The notes beneath the pieces were generated by a model. It ran no database searches and had not been told where the DNA came from. It worked only from the letters and a program-made list of their open reading frames with translations. This document shows positions 11,447 through 59,400 of a stretch of 64,000 nucleotides of DNA, in pieces. Made by a program: the position numbers and the translations under genes. Source of the stretch: Luscinia megarhynchos (taxonomy: Eukaryota > Chordata > Aves > Passeriformes > Turdidae); NCBI GenBank assembly GCA_034336665.1, contig JAPFBE010000002.1:13866906-13930905 (forward strand). Reading direction: 5' to 3'. The stretch's first letter is position 1, and each line of letters opens with the position of its first letter.

Positions 11447-14400
11447 GTGCGGACACGCCGGGCTCCTGCTCCCGGACGGCGGCTCTCCTGCCAGCGCTTC
11501 CCTCCTCTGCCCCCTCCGCCTTGCGCCACTCTTCTCCCCTTTCGCCCCCTTACCTCCCCCTTATCCCCTCGCTTATCCCTCTAAACGCCCCTTCCTCCCC
11601 TTTTTTACTCCCGTTCACGCCTCTTGCCCCGTCTTATCCTTCCTTTATTCCCTCCCTTATCCCTGCTTATTTCCCCTTTGCTTCCTCCCGCCGTCCTCCC
11701 CTCCCCCCCCTCCTTATCTCCCTTCTTACCCCACCACCCCTCTTATGCCTCCCCGGCCCCTTATCCCTCCTCCTTCCACCCTTAACCCCTTATCCCCCTT
11801 CACCCCTCCAAGCCCTCGTTCACCCCCTCCCACCACATGGGGTGCTGACGGTGGCTCCCGCCTCCCCGCAGGCACCGGGAGCTGCTGAAGGAGAAGCGGC
11901 GGCGGCACCAGGAGCTGTTCGCGGAGCAGAAGGTACCGCGCTGCCCCCGCCGCCTGCGGGCGGGCCTGGCCGTGTGTGCCGGGGCGTCCTGCCCGCCTGA
12001 CTCCCCTCTCCCCCACAGAAGCGCAAGCTGCTGCCCGAGGCCGTGCTGCAGGAGCTGCAGGAGCTGCAGGATGTGTCCGCGCGGTGAGGGGGCCTGGGAG
12101 GGCGGCGCTGGATGCTGGGATCCCCATCTCCGTATCTCCCACCCGTGGGGCAGCCCCTTCTGGTCCGGCTTGAGAGGCCGGACTGGAAATGGGGGTTCCC
12201 TGGTTTTGGGTGAACAAAGGCAGTGTGAATTGAAGAGTAACCTGATGCCTTCCCTTTGCTCCCCAGGCCCGCTGAGCAGGCTGCAGCAGATGACCCAGGT
12301 ATGCTACAGCTCGCTTTGCTAACAAGGTGCACATCTGGTACTTCACGAGTTCATTCCTGTGCCAGAGCTCCAGGGGGGAGCTCTGGTAAAGAGACCTTCT
12401 CCAAAAGGTTCATGCTTCTCTTACACATGAACAGACTGGACAGACTCTTTTCCCCAGGAAAAGAAATATCTGAGGAAAGATCTAAAATCAGATTCAGTCT
12501 AGTTCTTACACCTTTTACAGAAGTCACTTGCTGTACGGTGATTTCAGTTAAATAGCCTGAAGTGTTTAAGGAACTCATGGGCAGGTGTTACAGCAGAAAA
12601 AGCAAGGATTATCAAAGGTGGATTAGTATTTAGCCCTTGTTTACGTTATAAAGGCTGTTCCTGGGTGGAGTTGTTAAATTGCCTCAATACTTCACATATC
12701 AAACTACAGTTCAGTAGCATCTCTAGAATATTAACTCTTTTCAAACTCAAAATTGCAAAAACATGAGTCTAGAGTTTTTATGACTGCTGGTTTTGCTTCA
12801 TCTGTACTTCGAAGTACTTCACAAAAAACCTTCTATTTAAACAGTTCTCTCATTCAAACCTCACATACTGCTGTATGATGTAACTGCTACTCTTTCTTGC
12901 CTTTATTTATAAAAGATATGTCATATTGGCATAATGAAGAGAGATGAGAATGAACCAAGACTAAAGCCAGAGCTTTCCCTTTATGGGTTACCCATAGCTG
13001 TTATGTTGCATTGAATTTTTGTTCCGTGGTGAATCCCACTTTGTTGATGCCAAGAAAGAGGAAAACTACTTTAGGTTGCTCCCCTGAGCATATTTCTTCC
13101 CCTCCCTCCTACAGCTGTTCTTTCTAGTCAGTGCTTCTGAAAAATACTGCTTAAGTCCTGTTCCTGTTTCACTGACCAGTTTTGGTTTGTAATGTTTGGG
13201 AAATTTCACTTGCAAGTTACTCCAGGTGAAGAACTTGAAGCTGAGGCTGTACAGCTAGATGAAGACCAAGTCGAAGTGCAGAAGAAGAAAGGCAAGAAGA
13301 GCAAGGATGTCAGGTAGGCGGAGGAGATGCTTTTGCCTGGTGTGGGAAGGGGCATCACAGCAGCTGTTCTGTCACTGCATGGCTGTACCCTCTTCTGCAC
13401 TTTATGTTCCCCTGTCCTTCATCTGACTGAATGTGTATTTATGTGCTAAAAGCACCGTTAATGTCTTCTGGTTTAATATACTTATTTGTGTGTGTGTGTG
13501 TATATATTATATAAATAATTCTTACATAATACATATGTAACTGCTGTGAGATGGCTGGGCAGTTGTAAGCACAGCACTGCACATTGTTTTGTGTGCTGCT
13601 ACAGGTGGGGTGGTTGAGCACTGAATTCCTGCTTTTCAATCTGGTTTTCTCTCTCCTCTTTATTGCTTTATCCCTGACAAGAGTAATTGTCCTAGCTCCT
13701 GATAGGATGAGCTCGGGACGCCCAAGGAAACTACTCAGGGCACACAAAGGCATATGACAACAGCTTGAGAGTATTGGTCTAGCTTTTTATTTTTTTAATA
13801 CTGCCACAAAGCTCACCTGAGTACCAGAAACCATCACTGAGTGCTGCTGTGCTCAAGCAGCAAAGCTTCACAGTAGTGTGTGTTGTTCTGGATCCTGCAA
13901 CCACGCTACAGGGATTTACACCTCTCTTTGACTAGGACAAAAGGGAACTACATGGCTGTGTGCTTGAAGGACCACAGTGTGACAGGCCTCAACCAACAGC
14001 TCGCCAAAGACTTCCTCAATGCTCAGCTCTATGGGCCACACACCAACCGGGTACAGGGTAAGCACTGCTGCTTGGCTGGGTCTGCATCAAGCCTTGTCTG
14101 CCTTCAACTTGGTGATTAACACTTGTTTCCATTTCAGCAAATGAATTTTTTTCCCTTGCAAACAAGAAAGCCCCAGTCAAAAAACCTGCAGTTCTGTTTG
14201 TGGACAAATCTTGGGGTGAGTACAGAAAGTCGGAGTAGGTGCTGTTTTACGTATATGTGGCTAAAAGTACACTTGAATAAAATCAGGATTTCCATGCTAG
14301 AGTATCCTGAATTGTGATCCTCTAAGTCTAAACACCTGGAGAGTAGGGGAAGGGCAGCAGGGCACCCCTGAGCATGATGTATGAGACACAAGCTGAAAAA

Positions 14401-15027
14401 AATTACCTCATTTTTGGTATGTTAAGAGACAGCTCTTGTCCTAGAGCTAGGGCTGTGCAGTGAAATAAAGACTGAGGTAGCTGAAGTTGTTGTTTCAGCC
14501 TCCAGTCTTTGAGCTGTTGAAAAGCATTTCAGAAGTGGGGATACCAAGATTCCAGAACATCTATGTGAGCACAAGGAATTAGCACCCATTTCTCCTAATT
14601 TCCATAATGGATGGGGATGGTCTGACACCCACACAGTCTGTTAGTATCATGAACACCAGAGGGAAAAGCCACTGATCCTTAGCAGGCAGGGCCTGCTTTT
14701 CCTCTGTGCATCACTGAAAGCAGCATTATACCCACCACCCTCCTGGAGGAGCCTGATGCAAACTGGTACTCCTGCACAGTGGAATGCATCTGGGGCATGT
14801 AAAATACCTTAGGAAGTTTATCAGTGTTTGAGGTGGTTGTTCTGTTCTGAAATGCTGTAGCAGCCAAGGGATTGCTGCTTCTCCAGTACATGGACTAAGA
14901 AAAATGGTAACTAAATAGCTTTTTTTTTCTTTTTTTTTTTTTTTTTTTTTAAGGGCAAGATAAAAAGGAAAAAGCAGCAAGATTTAAGAAACATTGGCTG
15001 GCAACACAGATCAAAAATGGAGTCTGA
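11274..15027 (+). CDS. NOL7: NOL7, nucleolar protein 7 (8 coding exons, 230 aa)
   Basis: Joined exons (11274-11446, 11872-11932, 12019-12083, 12267-12298, 13226-13313, 13936-14057, 14138-14215, 14954-15027) give 693 nt, 230 aa; human NOL7 is about 257 aa. The family is nucleolar and is linked to small-subunit pre-rRNA processing. Visible features: a basic start (MARRQKGKAAAAGKRR), an acidic SSSEDEAPEEVSF stretch, a basic helix KEKRRRHQELFAEQKKRKLLP (two exons), a Lys-rich segment in exon 5, and the conserved C-terminal domain (about 165-225) with LYGPHTNR, FFSLANKKAPVKKPAV and WGQDKKEKAARFKKHWL. The start ATG has G at -3 and G at +4 and is the first in-frame ATG. The N-terminus is shorter than the mammalian one, which accounts for most of the length difference. 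Confidence 0.95.
11450..11870 (+). repeat. Pyrimidine-rich low-complexity tract filling NOL7 intron 1
   Basis: From about 11490 to 11830 the + strand is almost entirely C and T with occasional TTA. CTTATC occurs at 11560, 11572, 11633, 11656, 11713, 11760 and 11789, among variants such as CTTACC and CTTATG. It looks like a degenerate minisatellite of a roughly 10-20 bp unit. The long open frames crossing it are products of this composition and not genes. Confidence 0.7.
11872..11932 (+). CDS. NOL7: NOL7 exon 2 (61 nt)
   Basis: Acceptor CTCCCCGCAG, donor GTACCG. It encodes RHRELLKEKRRRHQELFAEQ plus K, matching the conserved basic helix of NOL7. Confidence 0.95.
12019..12083 (+). CDS. NOL7: NOL7 exon 3 (65 nt)
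   Basis: Acceptor CCCCCACAG, donor GTGAGG at 12084. It encodes KRKLLPEAVLQELQELQDVSA and ends two bases into the next codon. A short heptad-like LQELQELQ repeat is seen. Confidence 0.94.
12267..12298 (+). CDS. NOL7: NOL7 exon 4 (32 nt, short)
   Basis: Acceptor GCTCCCCAG, donor GTATGC from 12299. It encodes RPAEQAAADDP. The exon is tiny and poorly conserved in residue identity, but its phase connects exons 3 and 5 exactly. Confidence 0.85.
12299..13225 (+). other. NOL7: NOL7 intron 4, nothing notable
   Basis: AT-rich intron of about 930 bp. No repeat family or RNA is recognised. Confidence 0.55.
13226..13313 (+). CDS. NOL7: NOL7 exon 5
   Basis: Acceptor TTACTCCAG, donor GTAGGC. It encodes EELEAEAVQLDEDQVEV followed by a Lys-rich QKKKGKKSKDV, a likely nuclear or nucleolar targeting run. 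Confidence 0.9.
13485..13512. repeat. Short TG/TA dinucleotide repeat in NOL7 intron 5
   Basis: A run of TG dinucleotides (about 13486-13501) passes into TATATATTATATAAATAA. Confidence 0.8.
13936..14057 (+). CDS. NOL7: NOL7 exon 6
   Basis: Acceptor TTTGACTAG, donor GTAAGC from 14058. It encodes NYMAVCLKDHSVTGLNQQLA and ends in LYGPHTNRVQ, the conserved start of the C-terminal domain. Confidence 0.96.
14138..14215 (+). CDS. NOL7: NOL7 exon 7
   Basis: Acceptor CCATTTCAG, donor GTGAGT at 14216. It encodes ANEFFSLANKKAPVKKPAV and then LFVDKSW, the conserved core of the family. Confidence 0.96.
14920..14953 (+). promoter_or_regulatory. NOL7: Homopolymeric T tract forming the NOL7 exon 8 acceptor
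   Basis: About 30 T, interrupted once by a C, run directly into AAG at 14951-14953, which is the splice acceptor of the last NOL7 exon. Confidence 0.8.
14954..15027 (+). CDS. NOL7: NOL7 exon 8 with stop codon
   Basis: The acceptor is a near-pure T tract ending in AAG. It encodes GQDKKEKAARFKKHWLATQI and KNGV, then TGA at 15025-15027. The final KxARFKxxW motif is conserved; the last residues are not. Confidence 0.94.
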
Positions 15028-15267
15028 AGACAGCTTTTCCAGAAGATGCTGCTAAGGACTTTTACACAACACAGGTGTTCTTTCCCCCTTCATCATCACT
15101 TTGCTTTCAGCTCCAGGCACTGAGCTGTGCCTGCTCAGACTTTCCCGTTCTCTCCCCTTTCAGAAGTTCTTGGGGAAGCTACGGAGCAGCCAGGCCAGTG
15201 TTGCAGAACAGCTGGTGCTAGGACCAGGCTTGCTGAGCTGCCTCCATGAGGCAATACCTTTGCAGAG

Positions 15268-15273
15268 AATAAA
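15268..15273 (+). terminator. NOL7: Probable poly(A) signal of NOL7
   Basis: AATAAA 241 bp after the NOL7 stop, followed by a GT-rich stretch (CACTGTTGTACCTACTGTTGTGG). An ATTAAA at about 15390 is a possible alternative. Confidence 0.65.
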
Positions 15274-15294
15274 GATGAGCACTGTTGTACCTAC

Positions 15295-15715
15295 TGTTGT
15301 GGATGCTGCATTCCTTACAGCAGGCACTTGTTCCTGCTGCTTCAGTGCCTTGTGGCTCTAGGGAAAGGCTGTACCCTAACAGCAGAACCATTAAATCGGC
15401 TCCCACAGCAGGACACTTCTCTCCAGCCTGATGAATAATTTCTAGCAGTAAGGGATTTTCCCTATCTGCAGACTCCTGAGTAAGCTTCCTGCACTGCTAG
15501 CTAGGCTCACTGTGTGGCAAGAACAAAGCAAAGCCTTTCACTTGCACCAGCCCAGCTCCCGAGGGGAAGTGGCAGCCCCAGCTGGAGGGATGAGCCACTC
15601 CCCTCTCTCTGGTCTCCACAGGAATCGCTGTTCTAGGACAGAGCTCTAGAACAAGACAATGTAGCATACACATCCATGCTACCCTGGATGTAGACTTACA
15701 TTTTTAATGGCTGGT
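15295..15715. other. Tail-to-tail gap between NOL7 and RANBP9
   Basis: About 420 bp between the presumed 3' ends of the two convergent genes. No exon or repeat is recognised. Confidence 0.55.
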
Positions 15716-15735
15716 TAATTATGATATCACTACAT

Positions 15736-15741
15736 TTTATT
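15736..15741 (-). terminator. RANBP9: Probable poly(A) signal of RANBP9
   Basis: TTTATT on the + strand reads AATAAA in the RANBP9 direction, about 790 nt after its stop codon at 16532. This would give a 3'UTR of roughly 15715-16531, which is AT-rich. Longer or shorter 3' ends cannot be excluded. Confidence 0.6.
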
Positions 15742-16531
15742 GCAATATAGTACTATTTAAGCACTTTTAAAAATGCAAAGTGTACAAAGATTAAATTAAG
15801 ACTGTAAATTGACTAAATATTTGGTTTTTATATAAATAGGTCATAACCACACTGTGTTGACATGTAATACTGTTATAATACAACAGTTAAACTGGTGAGC
15901 CTACACAACAGAAGCTGTCTGTAGTTAAACAAGGAAACAAAGTTGAAAAGACCATGTTAAAACAAAAAACTACTAAGATCAACAGGTTGGGATTGTAAGT
16001 AGCAACAAACATATTCACTCAGCTCCTGAGTAATTCAAGTTTTACAGTACACATTAAAAAATATCATTTCTTCCCATCAACACTATATATCCAAACCATT
16101 TGCATTTTGCAAATTACACTGATTGAACTATGTAACAATGGGGGTGGAGGTTGGCAAGTCATCCTGCTTGACGTTTACATCACCCACATGCTAATACATC
16201 CATGTTTTCTATTCTTCCGTCCCACCACAAGGTAGCAGGATTTTTGGTTTGTTTTTGGACAATCGTTCAAAGGATTGGTACTTGTCAATTTGGATGTCTG
16301 ACGTTACCAGTGATATTTTCAACTCTTAGTTGTCTAAGAGGTTTAAAGATGGAAATCTTCTCCTAACACTAAGTTAGAAATCATTTGCATCATGCTGTAA
16401 ACTAGGAAGCAACATAAAGCGACAGACTTGTCCTTAGTACATAATTAAAATCCCAAATTCCAGTCAGCAGAGCTGGTCTACTTTCCATGTTGAATATGCC
16501 ACAACACCTTTCAGACCTTCGAAATGCATAG

Positions 16532-54067
<37,536 letters not shown>

Positions 54068-54324
54068 CCCGGCTCCGGCCTCCTCCTGCTCCTCCGCCGC
54101 CACCTCCCGCGGCGGTCGCGACTGTCACCGGACGGGCCCGGGGGCGGAGCGACGGGCAGGCCCGGGGCCGTGCGGAGCGCGGGTCACCCCCACAACCGGA
54201 GCGGCTCGGAAGAAGACGGGGGGCGGGGTGGGGGAGGGTTGGCGATGACGGCGGCCGGTGGAGGCGCCCGATGGGAGCGAGGGGCGTCGCGGGGCGCGGC
54301 GGGGCCGGGGGCGAGGCGGGCGGA

Positions 54325-54346
54325 GCGGCGGCGGCGGCGGCGGCGC
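54325..54346. repeat. CGG trinucleotide run in the RANBP9 5' region
   Basis: About seven GCG/CGG units in the promoter or 5'UTR, 260 bp upstream of the start codon. Confidence 0.8.
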
Positions 54347-54774
54347 CGGGCGGAAGCGGGAGGCGGGCGGGGAGCGGGCGCCGCGGCGGCGGGGCTGGCT
54401 CGGCCCCCGGCCCCTCCTCCGCTCGGGGGCGCGCCCGGCGCACACGCTCCGCCCGGCCCCCGGCGCGCCCCCGCCGCCGCGCGCCCCCGCGTCAGCTGAG
54501 CCCGCGGCCCCGCCCCGCCTCCTCCCCGCGCGCGCGGCGGGGCGGGGCCTCCGCCCCTCGGCGGGCGCGAGGCGCGGAGGGCGGGGAGCGATGGCCGGGG
54601 ATCGAGCGATCCGTACGGCCCGAGGCTGTTCTGGGGCTCTCTGGCCTGACCCGGACCTGCCGCGAGCTTTTATCCAGGAGGAAGTCAGAACGAGCCCTCG
54701 AGGGTAGAGGGGAAAGGGACACTGACCCTCAGAGAATTACTGCCGAGGGACAGCCAAATGGTGACTGTCCCCGC

Positions 54775-54995
54775 GTTATGAAATTATCGTGGAATCACAA
54801 TATGCCGCTGGAGAGCTTTGTCCAGATGTGTCTTGAGCTCTGTCAGGCTTGGTGCTGTGACCACTTCCATGGGGAGCCTGTTCCAGTGCTCCAGCCATCC
54901 TCTGGGTGAAGAACCTGTTCCTGATCTCTACCCTAAACCTCCCCCTAACACAGCTTTGTGCTGTTTCCTCGAGTTCTCTCACTGTCATGAAACTC
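54775..54995 (-). repeat. CR1 LINE fragment, minus orientation
   Basis: Read on the minus strand it contains GGGGAGGTTTAGGGTAGAG, then CAGGAACAGGTTCTTCACCC and GGAACAGGCTCCCCATGGA, the conserved CR1 3' portion. It sits right at the edge of the RANBP9 CpG island. Confidence 0.88.
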
Positions 54996-55435
54996 TAATT
55001 AATGACAATTCTCCTCTTGGTGTTGACCTGGGCACGTCAGACCTGTTGAAAAGTTTCCTGGTGTAACCCGGACCCGTTGAAAGATTTTCTCCAGGACAAA
55101 ACCAGGCTGACCCTCAGAGGGGAGAAACCCTCAGTGGGGTAATGACCAATTCAAAAGGATTGACTATCCAGAGTGAGTCCAACGGGGATTGTCCTCTCCT
55201 GATGAAATGAAACAGTCATAATGCTGACCCTTTTCCTCCTGGTATCACCTGGTCTCATAGCATGACCCACAAGCAGTGCCAGATCAAATTATAGCTCTTG
55301 TAAAAGAACATAAGCTATGCACATACACATACATATATATATACATAAAAATACCAGCCACTCCTTGTTATTTCACCCCAGTCCACTCCAAGTGATCTAT
55401 ATAGAAACTCAGTTATCCTTCAGGGTCTTGACATT
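54996..55435. other. Intergenic stretch, nothing recognised
   Basis: No gene or repeat family is recognised. Short similar segments occur on both sides of the neighbouring CR1 (CTGACCCTCAGAG at about 54722 and 55109), possibly chance. A TATATATATA run lies near 55334. Confidence 0.45.
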
Positions 55436-55442
55436 GAGTTGG

Positions 55443-55496
55443 AGTTGAAGGAGAAGGAGAAGGAGAAGGAGAAGGAGAAGGAGAAGGAGAAGGAGG
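55443..55496 (+). repeat. GGAGAA hexanucleotide microsatellite
   Basis: About eight perfect GGAGAA units, giving a pure-purine + strand for over 45 bp. Confidence 0.95.
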
Positions 55497-55939
55497 CACG
55501 CAGCGGGCTCTGCTGCCATTGGGGATGGTTGGGGATGGCGGCTGGGGAAAATGGAGACAGGCTGTGTGTGGTGCTGGAGAGGCTGTGCCTCCTGACAGGC
55601 ACTAGAAGGGTTCTGCTGCCCACACCTTGTGCCCAGCACTACAGCTGGTAAGGGGAAATGGCACTGAGAGCATTTCCCAGGGGTGGGGAAGCTTGGGAGT
55701 GCCTCAGCTCAGGAGGAAGGAGGAACAGTGCAGTGTTTTTGAGGGGGTTTTGTTCGGGGCCTGCTTTCTTCCTTTCATTTGTGTGTTGCAGGGTGGTGTT
55801 GTTTCTGCTTAATGTTGGTTATTCAGTGGTTGCCCTCACTAATATATTCACATGGCAGCAGTGAAAGAGAAATGGTTTACAGATTGGCAAGCCTGCCTTG
55901 GAAAGCATTAGAAAAGGAAAGGAATGACACTGGCAAGTC

Positions 55940-56440
55940 TAGAACCTGTGTCCAGTGCTGGGCTCCTCAGTACAAGAAAAACAAGGAACTTTGGAGAGGG
56001 TTCAGCAGAGGCCACAAAGATGATGAAGGGTCTGGAGCATCTCTCATGGGGAGAACTGAGGGAGCTGGGCCTGTTAAGTCTGTAGAATAGAAGACTGCGA
56101 GGGCATCTCATTAATGCATATAAATATCTCAAAGGTGGGTGTCAAGAGCATGGTGCCAGACTCTTTTCAGTGGTGCCCAGCAGCAGGATGAGGAGCAGTG
56201 GCTATAAATTAAAACAAAAGTTTCACCTGAACACGAGGAAGAAGTTTACATTGAGGGTGGCAGAGCACTGAACAGGCTGCCTGGGGAAGTTGTGGCGTCT
56301 CCCTCTCTGGAGACATTCCAAATATAGCTGGATATGTTCCTGTGTCACCTGCTCCAGGTCACCCTGCCTTGGCAACAAAGTTGGACTGGATGATCTCTTC
56401 CAACCCTAAAAATTCAGTGATTCAGTGATTCTATGAACCT
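55940..56440 (+). repeat. CR1 LINE 3' end, plus orientation
   Basis: About 500 bp: GTGTCCAGTGCTGGGCTCCT, CACAAAGATGATGAAGGGTC and TGGAGCATCTCTCATGGGGA, then AACAGGCTGCCTGGGGAAG and the end TTGGACTGGATGATCTCTTC with TTCAGTGATTCAGTGATTCTATGA repeats. Long and fairly well preserved. Confidence 0.93.
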
Positions 56441-59400
56441 GAAATGTTGATCACGTCACAAACGCATTTCCAGCTGCCAGCATATTGGAGTGCAGGCACA
56501 GAAGCAGGAAATAGAGGAGGTTAATTATGCTTCATCTGTGTGAAATGGCATGTGAGGTAATGCAGGTGTGACACTCACAAAGGCTTGCATGAAGCTAAAC
56601 ATTTCTCACCTATAGTTACCAAAATATCCTGTCACATGTGACTGCTTCGTGATGTCTAATAGCATTTATGGCTGGACAAAATGCAGTTATCTAAAAATAC
56701 CCTATCAGGAGGAGCTGCAAACTGTACAAGGGTAGAAGTGCCTAGGATGGATGTTGGAACACAAGCTGAACCATGCCTGAGGGTCAATTACCCTGGCATT
56801 GTAGGCTATCTCCCACTATATATAAATTTGCTTTCTAATATCTAGATGTTGTTGTAAACTGTGAAGCTTAGTTGTTTACATTTTTATTGAAAATACAGTG
56901 TTTGGATAACTATAGACTTTGGGAGACACATTTGTTATGTTTGTAAGCGTAGATGTGTCTTAACTCTTTTGTGATTGTCAGTAAATTTTGTGCCATATCT
57001 ACTTCCCTCAGTTGTGTCTCACTCCTAGCATTTGTGCCAAAATGCTTCACGTCACCCATTTGAGACTGTCACCATCAGATAGGTTCCTGTTTCTTGAACA
57101 GTAAGACAGGAGGGCAGGTGTTTCTGCACTTACTTCTTGACATTATTCCCTACTTTGCTACTCTGGTTGCTTTTATCACATCTTTTGCCATCTTTGAAGG
57201 ATAAATAATCCAGGTGTAACAAAGCATTGCTTTTTACAAAAGTCTTTTCTCCAAATTATACCCCTAGACAAACACATTCACATCACTTTTTCTGAATGAG
57301 GATAGACTACACACAATGCCAGAGGTTTTGTAGAGAATTCTAATAATTGGTGCTAACCAGTATGTTACTTATTCTTCCTGTGTTCTACTAACTTGTTTTC
57401 TGACTACAGCTTTGTAAGGATTAGAGATAGCACATAGATATTTACATAAATGCCTAGTTTCCACTTTCCAGTTTAGTATCAGTGAATGGGAGCTTGTCAG
57501 ATTTAGAAGCAGTACTCACGTCCCTCCCTAATGTGCGTTGTTTTGCATTTTCAGTATTGAATTTAAATCCCCATTACATGGTGCATTCTGTTTCGTTAGC
57601 ACTTCCTCATCATCACAGTCCCCTCTTGTCTTGCTTAGCTGAAATAATTATGACAGCTGCAAATGTTGCCATCTCACAATAAGCCCTCTTTCTAGATCAG
57701 TGGTAAATACAGCAGCAATATGAGACTTTGAGGCTGCAGAGCCCCAAAGCTGGCTGGCGTTAACCTTCCACCATCGCAGAAACTCGCAGTTAAATTCTGC
57801 TCTTTGTTTTCCGTCTCCAGTTTTTCAACCATGATTGTACTTTTCCTTTTGCCGGGTGATTATTTAGCTGCTTGAGTCCTCTCTGGCTTAGAGATTTAAT
57901 CAAAGGCCTTTTGAAACACTGTAAAACATTTACTAGTCCATAAAATCTCTTTGTTTTTTGGAGTGTTTTTTTTTGTTTTGACGCTTTCAAAGAATTTCAG
58001 TAGATGGATCAGCTAGAGATTATTTAGCTTTGCAGAAAGCAAGGACCCCCTTTTGTTAGGCCTAATTTTGACATTCAAATGCAAACATTCTCTTCTGTAT
58101 GCTTGGTTTTCATTTATGTTTACAAAAAATGGAATCCAATCATTCCAGGCACTGAGGGTGTTAGTTTGGCCTCTTGTTGAGCCTATCAGCAGGGAGTCAA
58201 CGTGTTTAACATGTGTTTTAAAGTGAGTGCAGGTGATCACTCCTCAGTCCAGGACCCACATCCTCCGGGCAGGTGTGCTGTGTGGGCATCAGCTCGCTGT
58301 CAGTACACCCATCCATTGCTCTCCTTGGGGAATTCGGAGCCAGAGGAGAGGGGAGAGCAACCCTGACTGACACCCTTCAGGCAGCACCAGTAAGAATAAA
58401 GCTGTCCTGATGGGACAAACTCATCTTCTTCTCACAACAGAGCTTTGTGCACGGCCTCGATGTTGCAGAGGTTAATTTAGCTCCTGGATCCTGTGCTGGC
58501 TGCTCTCTGTGTTTTCATTAAGAGTGAGTAAGTGGGCTATGGCCATCTGTGCCAGTGATGCTGATAGCATTCTGGCTGTCATCAAGAAAACAGAGGCAGG
58601 ATTCTCCTTGGGAGTCTATTTCTGTATGTGTCCTTTGTCCCTGCTGTAGGACCAAGCCTCCTAGTTGCACATGAATTTAGTGCTTGTGCTGCGACTGCCA
58701 GCCTGACACATTTCCAGCCACTTCTCCGAAATTTAATATCACCCGTTTGTAGTGATGGTAACTGTTTGCTGTTCTTTGTTTAGTATTCCTCCCAGTTAAG
58801 CTTTTTCCAGTGCGTAGTTTCTTTGTAACTGTTTTGGAATTAATTTGCCTGCTTCTAGAAGCTGCTTGGAGATCAGCAGTGTGTTATTTATTATTGTGCC
58901 TACTGAGCTGATTTACTGGTCGTAGCAAGAAAAGAAAACCACTAAGAAGTAGGCAATGATATTTCAACAATAAGAGGGATAGATTTCTTTAAACTACCTG
59001 AGCCCTCTTTCTCTTTGGACTTTTTTTAGCTTTGCTGATTTAATTGGTTATGTGTAGGATAGACTTGATGAACTGACAAATGGAAGACTTGCCAAAATGA
59101 ATCACATATAAATTATAGGCCATCATCACCTATTAACTTTGTTGAATCAAATGGTAATCCATTTGCAATTTAGAGTATTACTATATTGCTGCTCATGGCA
59201 CTTCTGCTTTGATAGAGCTGAGCAATCCGCTAATAGAAATAATTTTGTTATATGACTCAACTATGTCTGTGCTATCTTAGAGCAAAAGTGATTAGAAATC
59301 TCACTTGTTTGCCAGTGCTTCAGTTGTGGTATTTATATATCTATGCAATATATAGGAGAGATACAGATAGATAGATAGATATCTATATTTATTTAGTTCT

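Larger units (their letters stand above)
10840..12110 (+). promoter_or_regulatory. NOL7: CpG-rich block: SIRT5 3' end plus NOL7 promoter
   Basis: A GC- and CpG-rich stretch contains the last SIRT5 exon, its poly(A) signal, the presumed NOL7 start region (11119-11273) and NOL7 exons 1-3. GGGGCGGGGCGGGCGGGGCGGG-type Sp1/KLF sites lie at about 11169-11190. No TATA box is seen. Confidence 0.7.

Noticed and set aside
10816..12000. A 394-codon plus-strand open frame and the minus-strand frames over the same region
   Set aside because: It crosses the SIRT5 last exon, the NOL7 start and a pyrimidine-rich intron in a frame that matches neither protein; high GC and the low-complexity tract remove stop codons.
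54068..54103. A longer RANBP9 N-terminus starting upstream of MSGQ
   Set aside because: The open frame extends upstream only to a GTG with a stop behind it; ATG 54067 is the first ATG, has G at -3, and agrees with the known RANBP9 start.
55439..55651. A Glu/Lys-rich open frame over the GGAGAA repeat
   Set aside because: The peptide is the translation of a microsatellite with no other support.
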